This document shows positions 33,011-42,238 of a DNA stretch of 64,000 nt, in pieces. The notes under the pieces are model-generated. The model searched no databases. It was given only the letters and a program-made list of their open reading frames with translations, and was not told the DNA's origin. Source of the stretch: Bacteroidales bacterium (lineage in GTDB: Bacteria > Bacteroidota > Bacteroidia > Bacteroidales > UBA12077); assembly GCA_021108325.1 (NCBI GenBank), contig JAIORB010000006.1, forward strand, positions 1-64,000. Direction: 5' to 3'. Numbering within the stretch: position 1 is the first letter of the stretch; the number at the start of each line of letters is the position of its first letter. The position numbers and the translations under genes are program-made.

Positions 33011-35476
33011 TTATTCTTTTATTTCTTCTACATCATAAAATAATTCTTTATAACCAAGGGTTCCATTACTTCCGATACCTTGAATTTGGGCTTTTATTCT
33101 TGTGTTCCTGTCAGAATTATAAAAAGTAACCTTAGCATAACCATTTTCATCAGTTTGAATATTTGCATTCCAATAAATTGAAGCTCTTATATCTCGTTTT
33201 TCGTGTTCTTTCTTTGGTTTGCTATAACTGGGGCAATAGTATTCTCTATTTGAATAAAATCCCGTGATTTTGAATGATGAATGTTTAAATTCATCTTCGA
33301 AGCGTTTGGAAATATTTACTCCCTTTTTTGTGTAGACAAGAATTACTCCGTTAATTCCTCTCATACCAAATTGAGATGCTTGTGGACCTCTTAAAATATT
33401 GATGCTTAAAACATTTTCCGGATTTATATTATTAATAATATATAATCCCTCATAAGTGGGTCTTGCTAAGTCATCAATTACAATTAATGGATGTCCAATC
33501 GAAAAAGTTTTAGTAGATCGGAATAATTTAAATGAAAAGAAGTTAGGTCCTCCGGTAGGTTCTAATATAACTCCAGGTAATCTACTAAAATACATTGCTA
33601 CATTTTCATATTTTACGTCAGCTTTTTCTATATTAACTCCTTCTCTTGTTGTTAGAATATAAGTTTCAGGTTTTTTTTCTATTCTTTTTGCAGTAACTGT
33701 AACTTCTTCTAATGCTATATTTAAATCTTTAAATGATTTGTCTAAATATTCACTTTCTTTTTGTAAGTCCAATTGGGGTTCTGTTAATTCATTTTTATTC
33801 AATTGGCAAGAGTAATTTAAATCATCCAACATTGCAGATGTATCAACATGCAAATCTAAAGATACCGGCTTCCCTTTGCGATCCAGTGGTTGTATTATTA
33901 AATCTTCCTCTCCCTTAAATTCTGGCAGGTTTAAAGTAAAAGTACTGTCAGTACTGGGTGAAATTACATCAAAAAAGGTTTTGTTTGAGAAAAGCATAAC
34001 GTTTAGCGTATTTTCTTCAATAGAGTATTTTTTAGGACAATGATCTATTTTACCATTTAATGAAATTCCTTTTTCAAAAGGATATTTCCATGGAATTTTC
34101 TCATTTTCTAAAACTTGTTGCCAGATAAATCTTCTCCAACCTTGAGTCATTAATAAAATATCTAATGAGTTTTGACTTTCATTATTATTATCTTTAAAAT
34201 AATAATCAGGATTTTCAATTGTTTCTTTTAATTCAGAGGTTAATAATAAGTATGAATAAATATTGTTGTTATCAAAATTATCTTTTTGGTTAATCTGAAA
34301 ATAATCATTTACGCTTAAAGACAAATTAACTTTTTGTGGAATTCCTAATTTATCAGTTGCTTTTATTTCTAACTCGACTTTTTCTCTTGGTAAATAATTT
34401 TCTTTATCTGGAATTAGAGAAATATTTAAAAGATCAGGTTCATTTTTAACAAATACAAGCCTTTCGGCAAATGGTCTTTTATTATGATCAAATAAAGTAA
34501 ATTGAATAACCCCGGATGGGAATTTTAATTTAGGTATTTCAAATTGGACATTTTTGTTATTTAAAAATACTTCTATTGCATAATAAACTTTTCCTCTGCA
34601 TTGTCCGATTAACCAAATAGTGTTATTAGGAGTATTTGTTTGAATTTTTATTTTAATTCTGTCTATTTCATTGTTATATGCAGAGAGTACATATCCCTGT
34701 TGAAGCGGAGAAGGCAAATCGTAATGTTTTTTATTTCTTTCTGATTTGATAATTGCGTAATAAGTTTCATTTTCTTTAGGTGTGAAATCAATTTTCCCCA
34801 TTCCTAAATGAGAAGTTTTAAAAGTCTTATGTAGAATATGATTTTGATCATAAATTTCGCCTTCAATGTTTATGGAATTACCATTTTTATCAGTTGCCTT
34901 AAATGCTAATTGTGAAGTAATATTTTCAATTAAGGAACCTCCTTCAGGGAAAAATTGCAGATCAGTACTAATTGGAGTTATTTTATTTACAATTGTATCA
35001 GAATTATTATCAATAGAAGAAAAAACGTCTATGTATTTATGAAATAAAAATTGCTTGTCAAAATTTCTCATACCATTTGTATAAGCAACAATGAGGTATT
35101 TACCCTGCTTAAGGTCTTGATCCAGTTTAAAATCCCCAACAGCATAACCATCAGTAATTTGTAATTTTATACTCTTTATAAGTTCTTTTTTTGAATTGTA
35201 TATTTGAGTATACAAAATTTTACTAACAGGTTTCATTATATGGTCATATCCATTAACAATATATGCTTTAAACCAGATGTTTTCGCCTGTAAAATAATAT
35301 GGTTTGTTAAGGTGTATAAAAACTTTTTCAATGGGCACACTTGCAGTATATGACTCAAATTTATTTATTAGAGATTTTAAATTATTAGAAGACGGATTAT
35401 CTTTTTTTAAATTTGGTTGTTGGTAAAATAACAAACTAAAAAAAACTATTATGCTTGTGTAGTGTATTAATTTCAT
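33011..35476 (-). CDS. MG2-domain protein with a TonB-receptor plug domain (transposon cargo)
   Basis: An 821-residue exported protein. Residues about 50-340 resemble alpha-2-macroglobulin MG2-type domains (PIEKVFIHLNKPYYFTGENI). Residues about 590-720 are a TonB-dependent receptor plug (VTVTAKRIEKK; PLIVIDDLA; ILRGPQASQFGMRGINGVI). No beta-barrel follows; the end is a short MG-like tail. This architecture recurs in Bacteroidota as 'plug domain-containing' proteins of unknown role. It is the last gene of the ECF sigma operon, 21 bases after the STN-domain gene. Confidence 0.8.
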   Translation of the reverse strand: MKLIHYTSIIVFFSLLFYQQPNLKKDNPSSNNLKSLINKFESYTASVPIEKVFIHLNKPYYFTGENIWFKAYIVNGYDHIMKPVSKILYTQIYNSKKELIKSIKLQITDGYAVGDFKLDQDLKQGKYLIVAYTNGMRNFDKQFLFHKYIDVFSSIDNNSDTIVNKITPISTDLQFFPEGGSLIENITSQLAFKATDKNGNSINIEGEIYDQNHILHKTFKTSHLGMGKIDFTPKENETYYAIIKSERNKKHYDLPSPLQQGYVLSAYNNEIDRIKIKIQTNTPNNTIWLIGQCRGKVYYAIEVFLNNKNVQFEIPKLKFPSGVIQFTLFDHNKRPFAERLVFVKNEPDLLNISLIPDKENYLPREKVELEIKATDKLGIPQKVNLSLSVNDYFQINQKDNFDNNNIYSYLLLTSELKETIENPDYYFKDNNNESQNSLDILLMTQGWRRFIWQQVLENEKIPWKYPFEKGISLNGKIDHCPKKYSIEENTLNVMLFSNKTFFDVISPSTDSTFTLNLPEFKGEEDLIIQPLDRKGKPVSLDLHVDTSAMLDDLNYSCQLNKNELTEPQLDLQKESEYLDKSFKDLNIALEEVTVTAKRIEKKPETYILTTREGVNIEKADVKYENVAMYFSRLPGVILEPTGGPNFFSFKLFRSTKTFSIGHPLIVIDDLARPTYEGLYIINNINPENVLSINILRGPQASQFGMRGINGVILVYTKKGVNISKRFEDEFKHSSFKITGFYSNREYYCPSYSKPKKEHEKRDIRASIYWNANIQTDENGYAKVTFYNSDRNTRIKAQIQGIGSNGTLGYKELFYDVEEIKE

Positions 35477-35497
35477 AACTTATTTTAATTAAAGAGT

Positions 35498-37492
35498 TTA
35501 CGGGATTGGTTTTAATAAAGGTTCAGTTGACGGGTAATTAAACAAATCCCAAAAATTTTCTACAAACTGAGGTATTTGCTTATATAGTGGTATGTCAGAA
35601 AAAATGAATCTACTATATTCAGGGTCTGAATACTCTTTGGGAATATCATTAACAAAAAATTCCCTGAATTGATACATGTCAACTAAAAATAAATCATTTA
35701 GTTTATTTCCGTGCGCATCTTTTAGTTGATCTATTTTGATCGATAAGTTTCCTATATTTATTTGGTTATTATGCAATAAACCGACACTTTCGAAAGAATT
35801 ATTTACACCTGAAGTAATATTGTTTTCATTATTTAAGTTAGATATAACTTGATTAAGGTGATTAATAGTAATTTTTATTTTGTTTGAGTTAATTATATCA
35901 ATATTTTTCGGTTTTTTAGATAAATAAATAGTATCAGTTAGAAAGTTGTTATTTTCAGTAACAAATCCTTCAATTATAAAATTTCCATTCTTGCATGATA
36001 GTTTTCTGATTTTTTTATTAAATGATAAAAATAAACTGTCATGTTTAATAAATATATCTTCAATTATAAAGGGTTGTTTATTTTCCGATATTTTTAACTG
36101 ATGTGCACTTTGTTGATTCAATTTTACTTTAAAACTATTTAAAAAGGCTAAATAGTTTAAATACATTTTCCCATTATGGTTTTTATAGTTAACTATAAGT
36201 TCATAAGTTTTATCTTTTTTATTATGATTTAAATAGCTACAGTATTCTAATCTTTCAATTGCCCATGAATTGCTTCTAATTAAAATTTTTCCGTGAATAT
36301 TATGTTTTCGTATATATCCTTTATTTTTTGTATCCTCAACAAGATTATTTTTGTAACTAAAACTAATACAGTATAAAGGAATATTGTCTAAATCTATAAT
36401 ACTGTCCAAATAAAAATCGTGACTATTAACAAAGTCTTTACTAAAAGTATATATAAATGCGCAAGTTGACTCATTGAACCTTCTAATCGGGTCATGTGCA
36501 AAAAGTATGGATAATTCATTTCCTCCCACAGTAGGCATTATGTGATTAGGAATATATTTATATTTTTCAATATTATTTTTATTGTCATTGTACAATGTAT
36601 TAAAATCACTGATTACATTAAAATTATTATTAAATCTTAATTGAAGTGTTCTTGCATTATAAGGGAAAAAATCAGAGCTAAAACCGTTGTCTTTAATAAC
36701 CAATGCTGCTTCTAACAGGTTCAGGTAGTTAGTATTCTCATGCTTTATATATTCTCTGTAATAACCTTGTAAGTTAAATTGTTGCAAAGGGTAATTATTT
36801 TTTATATTTTTTATTGCCATTTGGACAATTTTCTCAGGATTTTTAAATTTACTTTTCCTTTTTTCTGTTATCTCCACTGCTTCTATATTATATATTTTTG
36901 GTTCTAATTTAATTATCAAATAATTATTAATATCAATAGAATTTATTTTTTGACTGTATTTATAATATCCTATTACATTAATGCACAAGTCATTATTTTT
37001 AAATGTGCTTGGTATTTTCAAAATAAATTCTCCAAATTCAGTTGAAGCTACTCCAATTGGGTGATCACAAATTGCAATATTTGCATATGGGATAATTTTA
37101 TTTGTTTTTTGATCGATTATTTTGCCCTTTATAATTATTCCTCCTGTTATAAAGATTGATTTTTTGTTTGTTTCTTTTAATATAGTTTTAATAAAAATCG
37201 TTTTGTCCTTTATCATATATTCCACATCCTGATCAGCAAATATTTCGTCAAGAAAGCTTTGTATACTACCTTTGGTTTTAGAAAGTTCAACTTTTGAAGG
37301 GATATTAATAACACTTTCACTATAAAAGAACTTATAATCCGTTATTTCTGATATTTCATCTAATAATTCGTGACCTGATAATACTTGTTTTGTAACTGTG
37401 ATTTCTTTTTTAAGGTCATTATTTTGCGCTCTTAGTATATTAGGAATAAATATAATAATTGCAATAACACACAGTATTGCTAATTTTTTCAT
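35498..37492 (-). CDS. STN- and carboxypeptidase-regulatory-like domain protein (transposon cargo)
   Basis: A 664-residue protein with signal peptide (MKKLAILCVIAIIIFIPNIL). Residues about 30-105 form an STN (secretin/TonB short N-terminal) domain (ISEITDYKFFYSESVINIP), followed at about 115-200 by a CarboxypepD_reg-like domain (GKIIDQKTNKIIPYANIAI). The remaining 450 residues have no barrel I recognise; FNLQGYYREYIKHENTNYL resembles proteins often annotated next to DUF5686. STN domains contact FecR-type anti-sigma factors, consistent with the two genes upstream. Confidence 0.75.
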   Translation of the reverse strand: MKKLAILCVIAIIIFIPNILRAQNNDLKKEITVTKQVLSGHELLDEISEITDYKFFYSESVINIPSKVELSKTKGSIQSFLDEIFADQDVEYMIKDKTIFIKTILKETNKKSIFITGGIIIKGKIIDQKTNKIIPYANIAICDHPIGVASTEFGEFILKIPSTFKNNDLCINVIGYYKYSQKINSIDINNYLIIKLEPKIYNIEAVEITEKRKSKFKNPEKIVQMAIKNIKNNYPLQQFNLQGYYREYIKHENTNYLNLLEAALVIKDNGFSSDFFPYNARTLQLRFNNNFNVISDFNTLYNDNKNNIEKYKYIPNHIMPTVGGNELSILFAHDPIRRFNESTCAFIYTFSKDFVNSHDFYLDSIIDLDNIPLYCISFSYKNNLVEDTKNKGYIRKHNIHGKILIRSNSWAIERLEYCSYLNHNKKDKTYELIVNYKNHNGKMYLNYLAFLNSFKVKLNQQSAHQLKISENKQPFIIEDIFIKHDSLFLSFNKKIRKLSCKNGNFIIEGFVTENNNFLTDTIYLSKKPKNIDIINSNKIKITINHLNQVISNLNNENNITSGVNNSFESVGLLHNNQINIGNLSIKIDQLKDAHGNKLNDLFLVDMYQFREFFVNDIPKEYSDPEYSRFIFSDIPLYKQIPQFVENFWDLFNYPSTEPLLKPIP

Positions 37493-37514
37493 AATTAAAA
37501 TGTTGAATGTTTAT

Positions 37515-38495
37515 TTATTTTAAAGATTCTATTTTTACAATATTGTTTTCAAAATTTATTTTTATTGGAAGAATTATTTCCAAATCGTCTAAAATGTTTT
37601 CAATACCAACATTATTAAACTCACATGTGACTTTCAAATCAAGGACTTTACCCGAAGTAATATTATATTCAATATCGTAAACATTCTGTAAATTTTTTAA
37701 GACTTCTTTAAGTGAATTATTCTCAAATATTAATTTGCCGGTTTTCCATGCTAAAAGATTTTGATCTACTAATTCTGATACTTCAATCTCTGATATTTCA
37801 TTTTTATAAACAGCATGTTGATTTGGCGAAAGCAAGACTGCTTTTTCTTTATTTTCTCCTGAGAATTCAACTTTTCCGGTTAGTACAAATATTTGTACAC
37901 TACCTTGCATTTCCTTTCTTGATTTTATATTAAAAGAAGTTCCCAAAACTTTTATGTAAGTATTATTTGATTTTACTGTAAATGGTTTTCCATTTTGTTT
38001 TTTTACTTCAAAAAAGGCTTCACCATTTAATTCAACAATCCTGTTTTTAAAGGATTTCTTATATTTTACGCTGGTATTTTTATTTAAGTATATGTAAGAG
38101 CTATCGGGTAGTATAATTTGTTTTGAGCCCATATTGTCGGTAACAACTTCAATGGTGCTAAAAACTTGTTTTTGTGTAGTTAAATAAAAAGTAAGGCCCA
38201 ATAAAATTATTACTGATGCTGCCATCTGCATTACTCTTAATCGAATTACTTTCTTTTGTTTTTGTCTTCCGAAAATCTTTACACGTTCCTTAAAAATTTC
38301 AATTGCTTTTGGTATTTCCGGGTCAAAATCAATATTCGTATCCTTTGATTTTTGCCATATAGAATTTAATTTTTCATAGAGCTTTTTGTTTTGTGAATTT
38401 TCATTACACCATTGTTCCAGCTCCACTTTTTCTTCTTCAGAAATTTCTTTAGTAAATTTCTTTGCGATCAAATTAAATATAAATTCGTTTTGCAT
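37515..38495 (-). CDS. FecR-family anti-sigma factor (transposon cargo)
   Basis: A 326-residue protein: a cytoplasmic N-terminus (ISEEEKVELEQWCNENSQNK), one membrane helix (about residues 90-106, MAASVIILLGLTFYL), a periplasmic FecR domain (about 115-210; GEAFFEVKKQNGKPFTV) and a C-terminal DUF4974 (LIFENNSLKEVLKNLQNVY). It would hold the ECF sigma factor encoded just upstream until the outer-membrane STN protein signals. Confidence 0.9.
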   Translation of the reverse strand: MQNEFIFNLIAKKFTKEISEEEKVELEQWCNENSQNKKLYEKLNSIWQKSKDTNIDFDPEIPKAIEIFKERVKIFGRQKQKKVIRLRVMQMAASVIILLGLTFYLTTQKQVFSTIEVVTDNMGSKQIILPDSSYIYLNKNTSVKYKKSFKNRIVELNGEAFFEVKKQNGKPFTVKSNNTYIKVLGTSFNIKSRKEMQGSVQIFVLTGKVEFSGENKEKAVLLSPNQHAVYKNEISEIEVSELVDQNLLAWKTGKLIFENNSLKEVLKNLQNVYDIEYNITSGKVLDLKVTCEFNNVGIENILDDLEIILPIKINFENNIVKIESLK

Positions 38496-38559
38496 AAATA
38501 TATTCTCCTTTTAATATACTTGACGCAATTTTTTGAAATTACCCCTACGTTTAACTAAA

Positions 38560-39159
38560 TTATTTTAAAATATCAGAAAAGTAAATTGCAAATAGAACAA
38601 AATCATACTTTATGGATTGCCTTAATATTCTTAACGCTTTACCCATTTGATTTTCCACTGTTTTAATTGATATATCCAGTTTTTCAGCAATCTGTTTGTA
38701 GCTTAGTTCATTAATACGACTTAATAAAAAAATTGTTTTACAGGCCGGTGGAAGTTTATTAATGGCACTGTCAATAATATTTCTAAGTTCTTTTTGTTCA
38801 ATCTGCTTATCAGCAATATTAGTGTTCACATCTTCAATCTCAATCTCATCGGAAAAATCAATCAATTCCTTATTTTTTCTCAAATAACTAATGGATTCGT
38901 TAAAAACCATTCTATTTAAATAAGCCTTAAGCGAGGTTTGAATTTGAATTTTTTTTCTGTTCTCCCACAGTTTAAAAAAAACATCTTGAACAATATCTTC
39001 GGAAATAACTTTGTTGTTTATAATCCTAAAAGCTTTACGGCATAAATCTCCATAATATTTATTGAATAATTGATTAATAGCTTTATCAAAATCATCATCA
39101 AAAAGCTCATGTACATTAGCAGAACTATTTTTCATAAATGCAATTGATGTAAAATCCAT
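38560..39159 (-). CDS. ECF-type RNA polymerase sigma factor (transposon cargo)
   Basis: A 199-residue sigma-70 family protein with region 2 (ISEDIVQDVFFKLWENRKKI) and region 4 (LPPACKTIFLLSRINELSYK and IAEKLDISIKTVENQMGKAL), the Bacteroidota sigma-70 family-1 type. The gene is first in the four-gene cargo operon, 64 bases before the FecR gene. Normally such cassettes drive SusC/SusD genes; here no SusC/D pair follows. Confidence 0.92.
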   Translation of the reverse strand: MDFTSIAFMKNSSANVHELFDDDFDKAINQLFNKYYGDLCRKAFRIINNKVISEDIVQDVFFKLWENRKKIQIQTSLKAYLNRMVFNESISYLRKNKELIDFSDEIEIEDVNTNIADKQIEQKELRNIIDSAINKLPPACKTIFLLSRINELSYKQIAEKLDISIKTVENQMGKALRILRQSIKYDFVLFAIYFSDILK

Positions 39160-39430
39160 TTAACACCTTAAGATGTCAAAATGAAAAAGAACATCCGATT
39201 TTTAACAGATTGATAGGTACGTAAAAATAATAAATTTCTGAATAACATTTTATAATATCATATTTCAAGCTTAATAGAACAAAATGAATTAGAAACGTAT
39301 ATTTTAGTAATGGATTTTGGTTTTAAATGCAGAAAATTAAGGAAGTTAAAGCAGAATTTAAAGTATCAAAATGTCATATTTAAAGAAATTTGTAAACACT
39401 CATTTTAAAGGAAAATTAAACTTAGCGTAA

Positions 39431-39686
39431 CTAATCAGTGTACTGTAAATTTGCAATAATTTTGAGAGAATTCAATATATTTTGATTGTTTTTAAGAACA
39501 GTATCTGTAACAGAACGCAGAACAGCAAAGTTGTATCCTCCAGTTAGCGATTTAAACTGCCCTGATATTTTTTGCTTTACTTTTATATTTCTTATTGCTC
39601 TTTCAGAAGCATTATTATCCGGTGGCACCTTTGGATGATATAGAAAAGTGAAAATATAATCTTCGTATTTTTGGCTTAATAGACAA
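39431..39686 (-). pseudogene. IS66 transposase, C-terminal fragment (copy 2)
   Basis: Same fragment as in copy 1, with VPPDNNASERAIRNIKVK and the LQYTD end. Central domain absent. Confidence 0.85.
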
Positions 39687-39766
39687 AAAGGAGGCTGTAA
39701 GCCTCTGTAATCATTGATATTTATACCTTTGCACTAAATCAAAGCTTATGAATAAAAAAAGTGCAT

Positions 39767-40366
39767 TTATTGTGGGAGTTCAATCACAAAGAAAAATGGC
39801 ACTCGAAAAACATCATGAAAAATCTCCTGCATACGTTTAAACGGAACATATTGTCTTGTATGAAAATATCCTATTAAACTCTCTATATTATTACCGTAAC
39901 TTACATGCGCATTGACTTGAGTGGGATAACTGCTTTTTGTTGCATGCCCGCAACTACAAATCCGTTTGTATATTTGATGTTCTGTTGTTTCAAATTTTAT
40001 TTTAGGAATATCTATAACTTGACGTTTCCCTACAAATTCATACGGAGTATTTCGAATGTCTTTCCCGCAACAACTACAATATTCAGGTATATGTTTTTCT
40101 ATGAAATCAGGTTCTTTAACCATTTTTAGCGTATTACCTTTTCTTCCTTTTTGTCCCCCGGGTTTCTTCCTGTCTTTTTTCGTAAACTTTGATTTCGTTT
40201 TGAACAATTCTCATCTTTTGATGGTAGTATTGAACTATTGTTGCTGTTCTTTGGCGTTTCATATTTTGATAAGCGCCTTCGTAACTCTTTTTGAGAGAAA
40301 TTCTACTTTCTGTATTAATTCAAATATGATCTTATCTTTATCCAACCTCTACGATTTTTTACAAAA
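39767..40366 (-). pseudogene. IS66 transposase, N-terminal fragment with frameshifts (copy 2)
   Basis: Same fragment as in copy 1, including the two Cys-pair motifs and the same frameshifts in the first 60 codons. Confidence 0.85.
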
Positions 40367-40540
40367 AAATTGGTGACGATTCTTTAAATCAAATATTTAT
40401 AGCATTATTTATCAAGAGCAACATCAGTTTTTTGTTGATAATGGTTGTTTTTTTGATTCTAAATATTTAAGCTACAAGACACTGTTTGAAACTTGTTAAT
40501 AACAGAATATATTTTTGTATTTTTAGCACTGATCCGTTAC

Positions 40541-40548
40541 AAAAGGTT
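40541..40548. repeat. Target-site duplication of the composite transposon, right
   Basis: AAAAGGTT directly after IS66 copy 2, matching 31813-31820. Confidence 0.85.
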
Positions 40549-40604
40549 TTATAGAAATAAAAAATCCTGAAGAATTAAAACATATTAGTCTAAAAAATAA
40601 TTAA
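40541..40604 (+). pseudogene. Right remnant of the ORF split by the composite transposon
   Basis: Joined to 31820 without the transposon and one duplicate, the frame continues KKGF-IEIKNPEELKHISLKNN and stops at 40604. The sequence looks like the last residues of a Crp/Fnr-type regulator, but it is too short for certainty. Confidence 0.45.
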
Positions 40605-40659
40605 AGTGCTGATTTATTTTAAGATATTTATTCAAACAGATTCATGTCAATATATTTAT

Positions 40660-40688
40660 TGACGAATATCATATAATGACAAATGTCA
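40660..40688. promoter_or_regulatory. Tandem palindromes of the Crp/Fnr type upstream of nqrA
   Basis: TGACGAATATCA (40660-40671) and TGACAAATGTCA (40677-40688), 17 bases centre to centre. Each has the half-site/4-base/half-site spacing of Crp/Fnr-family operators; the second is a perfect TGAC-N4-GTCA. They lie about 115-145 bases before the nqrA start. Direct sequence observation; the binding protein is inferred. Confidence 0.5.
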
Positions 40689-40731
40689 TTTATATAGTAA
40701 TTTATATATGTTTATAAAAAATAAAATTATA

Positions 40732-40765
40732 TTTGCTGACACTCGATTAATAATAGATATTTTTG
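40732..40765 (+). promoter_or_regulatory. Probable nqr promoter
   Basis: TTTG at 40732-40735 and TATTTTTG at 40758-40765 fit the Bacteroidota -33 (TTTG) and -7 (TAnnTTTG) elements, with a gap of 22 bases, slightly longer than usual. The nqrA start is 38 bases further on. Confidence 0.5.
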
Positions 40766-40802
40766 TTTAATACCAAAGTAAAATCAATAGAACAACTTTA
40801 GC

Positions 40803-42155
40803 ATGTCGAAAGTTATTAAAATAAAAAAAGGCTTAAACATAAGCATGCTTGGTACTGCCGAAAAGATTATAAAAAAGGCAAATCAGGCGGAATATTATGC
40901 AGTAAAGCCTACCGATTTCAAGGGAATTCGCCCTAAACTGGTTGTTAAAGTAGGTGATAAGGTTAAAGCCGGAACACCACTTTTTTATGACAAGTTTCAA
41001 CCCGAAGTGCAATTTACTTCTCCTGTAAGTGGTGAAGTAACTGCAATCAATCGTGGTGAGCGAAGGGTAATTCTGGAAGTTGTAGTTAAGGCTGATGCTA
41101 CAATTGAATATGAAGAATTTCAGCTTGGCGATTCTACGAATCTTTCAAAAGAAGAAATTGTTGCAGTTTTGCAACAAAGCGGATTATGGCCAGCCATAAG
41201 ACAAAGACCATATTCGACCATTGCAAATCCGGACGACACTCCAAAAGCAATTTTTATTTCTGCTTTTGACAGTGCTCCTCTTGCACCAGACATGGATTAT
41301 GTTGCAAAAGAATATACCGATTATTTTCAAAAAGGAATTGATATTCTTTCAAAGCTAACAGAAGGAACGATTCACCTAAACATAAATGCTGATTATCCTG
41401 CCGCCGAAACTTTTACAAAAGCTAAGGGTGTTCAGATAAATAAATTTACAGGGCCACATCCATCGGGCAACGTGGGTGTTCAGATAAATAAAATTGATCC
41501 TATAAATAAAGGCGAAATTGTTTGGTACACCTATCCACAAGAAATTATAACTATTGGGCGATTATTCGATAATGGAATATATGATGCTACTAAAATTATA
41601 GCATTAGCCGGTTCTGAAGTACAAAATCCAAAATATTATAAAATCTTAAATGGTGCATCGATTAAAAATCTTATTGATGGAAATGTAAATGATGGTGAAC
41701 ATAGATATATTAGCGGTAATGTATTAACAGGTTCAAAAATTTCCGATGATGGATTTGTTGGATACTATGATAATCAGGTAACAATAATTCCTGAAGGAAA
41801 ATATTATGAGTTTTTCGGATGGGCTACACCGGGATTTAAGAAATATACTGCATCGCGTGCACTTCTTTCATGGTTAATTCCTGGTAAAAAATATCGTCTG
41901 GATACAAATATACATGGTGGCCAAAGAGCTTATGTAATGACAGGTGAGTACAATAAGGTTTTCCCAATGGATATTTATCCTGTGCAATTAATTAAAGCCA
42001 TTATGGTTGAAGATATTGACAAAATGGAACAACTTGGTATTTATGAAGTTGACGAAGAAGATTTTGCTTTATGCGAATATGTTTGTACTTCTAAAATCGA
42101 AGTTCAGTCTATTATCCGAACCGGACTTGATTTAATGAGAAAAGAAATGAGTTAA
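40803..42155 (+). CDS. nqrA: Na+-translocating NADH:quinone reductase subunit A
   Basis: A 450-residue protein of the NqrA family (MSKVIKIKKGLNISMLG; YAVKPTDFKGIRPKLVVKVGD, a lipoyl-like N-terminal domain; GRLFDNGIYDATKIIALAG). NqrA is a cytoplasmic peripheral subunit with a ubiquinone-site region. It is the first gene of the Nqr operon, in the standard order A-B-C-D-E-F. The Nqr complex oxidises NADH, reduces quinone and pumps Na+ outward. Confidence 0.95.
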   Translation: MSKVIKIKKGLNISMLGTAEKIIKKANQAEYYAVKPTDFKGIRPKLVVKVGDKVKAGTPLFYDKFQPEVQFTSPVSGEVTAINRGERRVILEVVVKADATIEYEEFQLGDSTNLSKEEIVAVLQQSGLWPAIRQRPYSTIANPDDTPKAIFISAFDSAPLAPDMDYVAKEYTDYFQKGIDILSKLTEGTIHLNINADYPAAETFTKAKGVQINKFTGPHPSGNVGVQINKIDPINKGEIVWYTYPQEIITIGRLFDNGIYDATKIIALAGSEVQNPKYYKILNGASIKNLIDGNVNDGEHRYISGNVLTGSKISDDGFVGYYDNQVTIIPEGKYYEFFGWATPGFKKYTASRALLSWLIPGKKYRLDTNIHGGQRAYVMTGEYNKVFPMDIYPVQLIKAIMVEDIDKMEQLGIYEVDEEDFALCEYVCTSKIEVQSIIRTGLDLMRKEMS

Positions 42156-42160
42156 TAATA

Positions 42161-42230
42161 AGCCATTAGCTATTCGCTGTTAGCCATTAGATTTTCTTGC
42201 TAACAGCTAAAGGCTAAGAGCTAAAAGCTA
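42161..42230. repeat. Hairpin-forming repeat in the nqrA-nqrB gap
   Basis: An imperfect inverted repeat made of short TTAGC words: AGCCATTAGCTATTCGC on the left and GGCTAAGAGCTAAAAGCT on the right. Its words match the ends of the repeat unit in the nqrE-nqrF gap, so this is likely an empty (terminal-repeat only) copy of that unit. Confidence 0.6.
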
Positions 42231-42238
42231 TAATTTTA

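Larger units (their letters stand above)
31821..40540. mobile_element. Composite transposon: two IS66 derivatives flanking an ECF sigma/FecR operon
   Basis: An 8.7-kb unit. Two copies of the same 1114-bp IS66 derivative, in direct orientation and apparently identical, flank about 6.5 kb with four leftward genes. The outer ends are flanked by the 8-bp repeat AAAAGGTT, whereas the inner flanks differ, so the whole unit probably moved in one step. Removing it rejoins an open frame of about 65 codons (GFIEIKNPEELKHISLKNN continues after the join). The left terminus has T at 31821 where the other copy has G (39427). The copies lack the central transposase region, so the transposase must act in trans. 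Confidence 0.85.
39427..40540 (-). mobile_element. IS66-family derivative, copy 2 (internally deleted)
   Basis: Same 1114-bp element as copy 1 at a constant offset of 7606 bases; the encoded fragments are identical in every frame. Ends are GTAACTAATCAGTG and, on the minus strand, GTAACGGATCAGTG. Its right edge abuts AAAAGGTT. The foreign promoter segment lies at 39689-39784 (TACCTTTG at 39724-39731, ATG at 39748), facing right, towards nqrA. Confidence 0.85.

Noticed and set aside
33011-37492. SusC/SusD-type nutrient uptake pair
   Set aside because: The plug-containing protein lacks a beta-barrel and no SusD-like lipoprotein follows.
39310-39411. 33-codon ORF MDFGFKCRKLRKLKQNLK before IS66 copy 2
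   Set aside because: Short, Lys-rich, no recognisable family or clear start context; probably chance.
42161-42230. CRISPR-like short repeats in the nqrA-nqrB gap
   Set aside because: The repeated words are short, irregular and inverted; there are no regular spacers and no cas genes.
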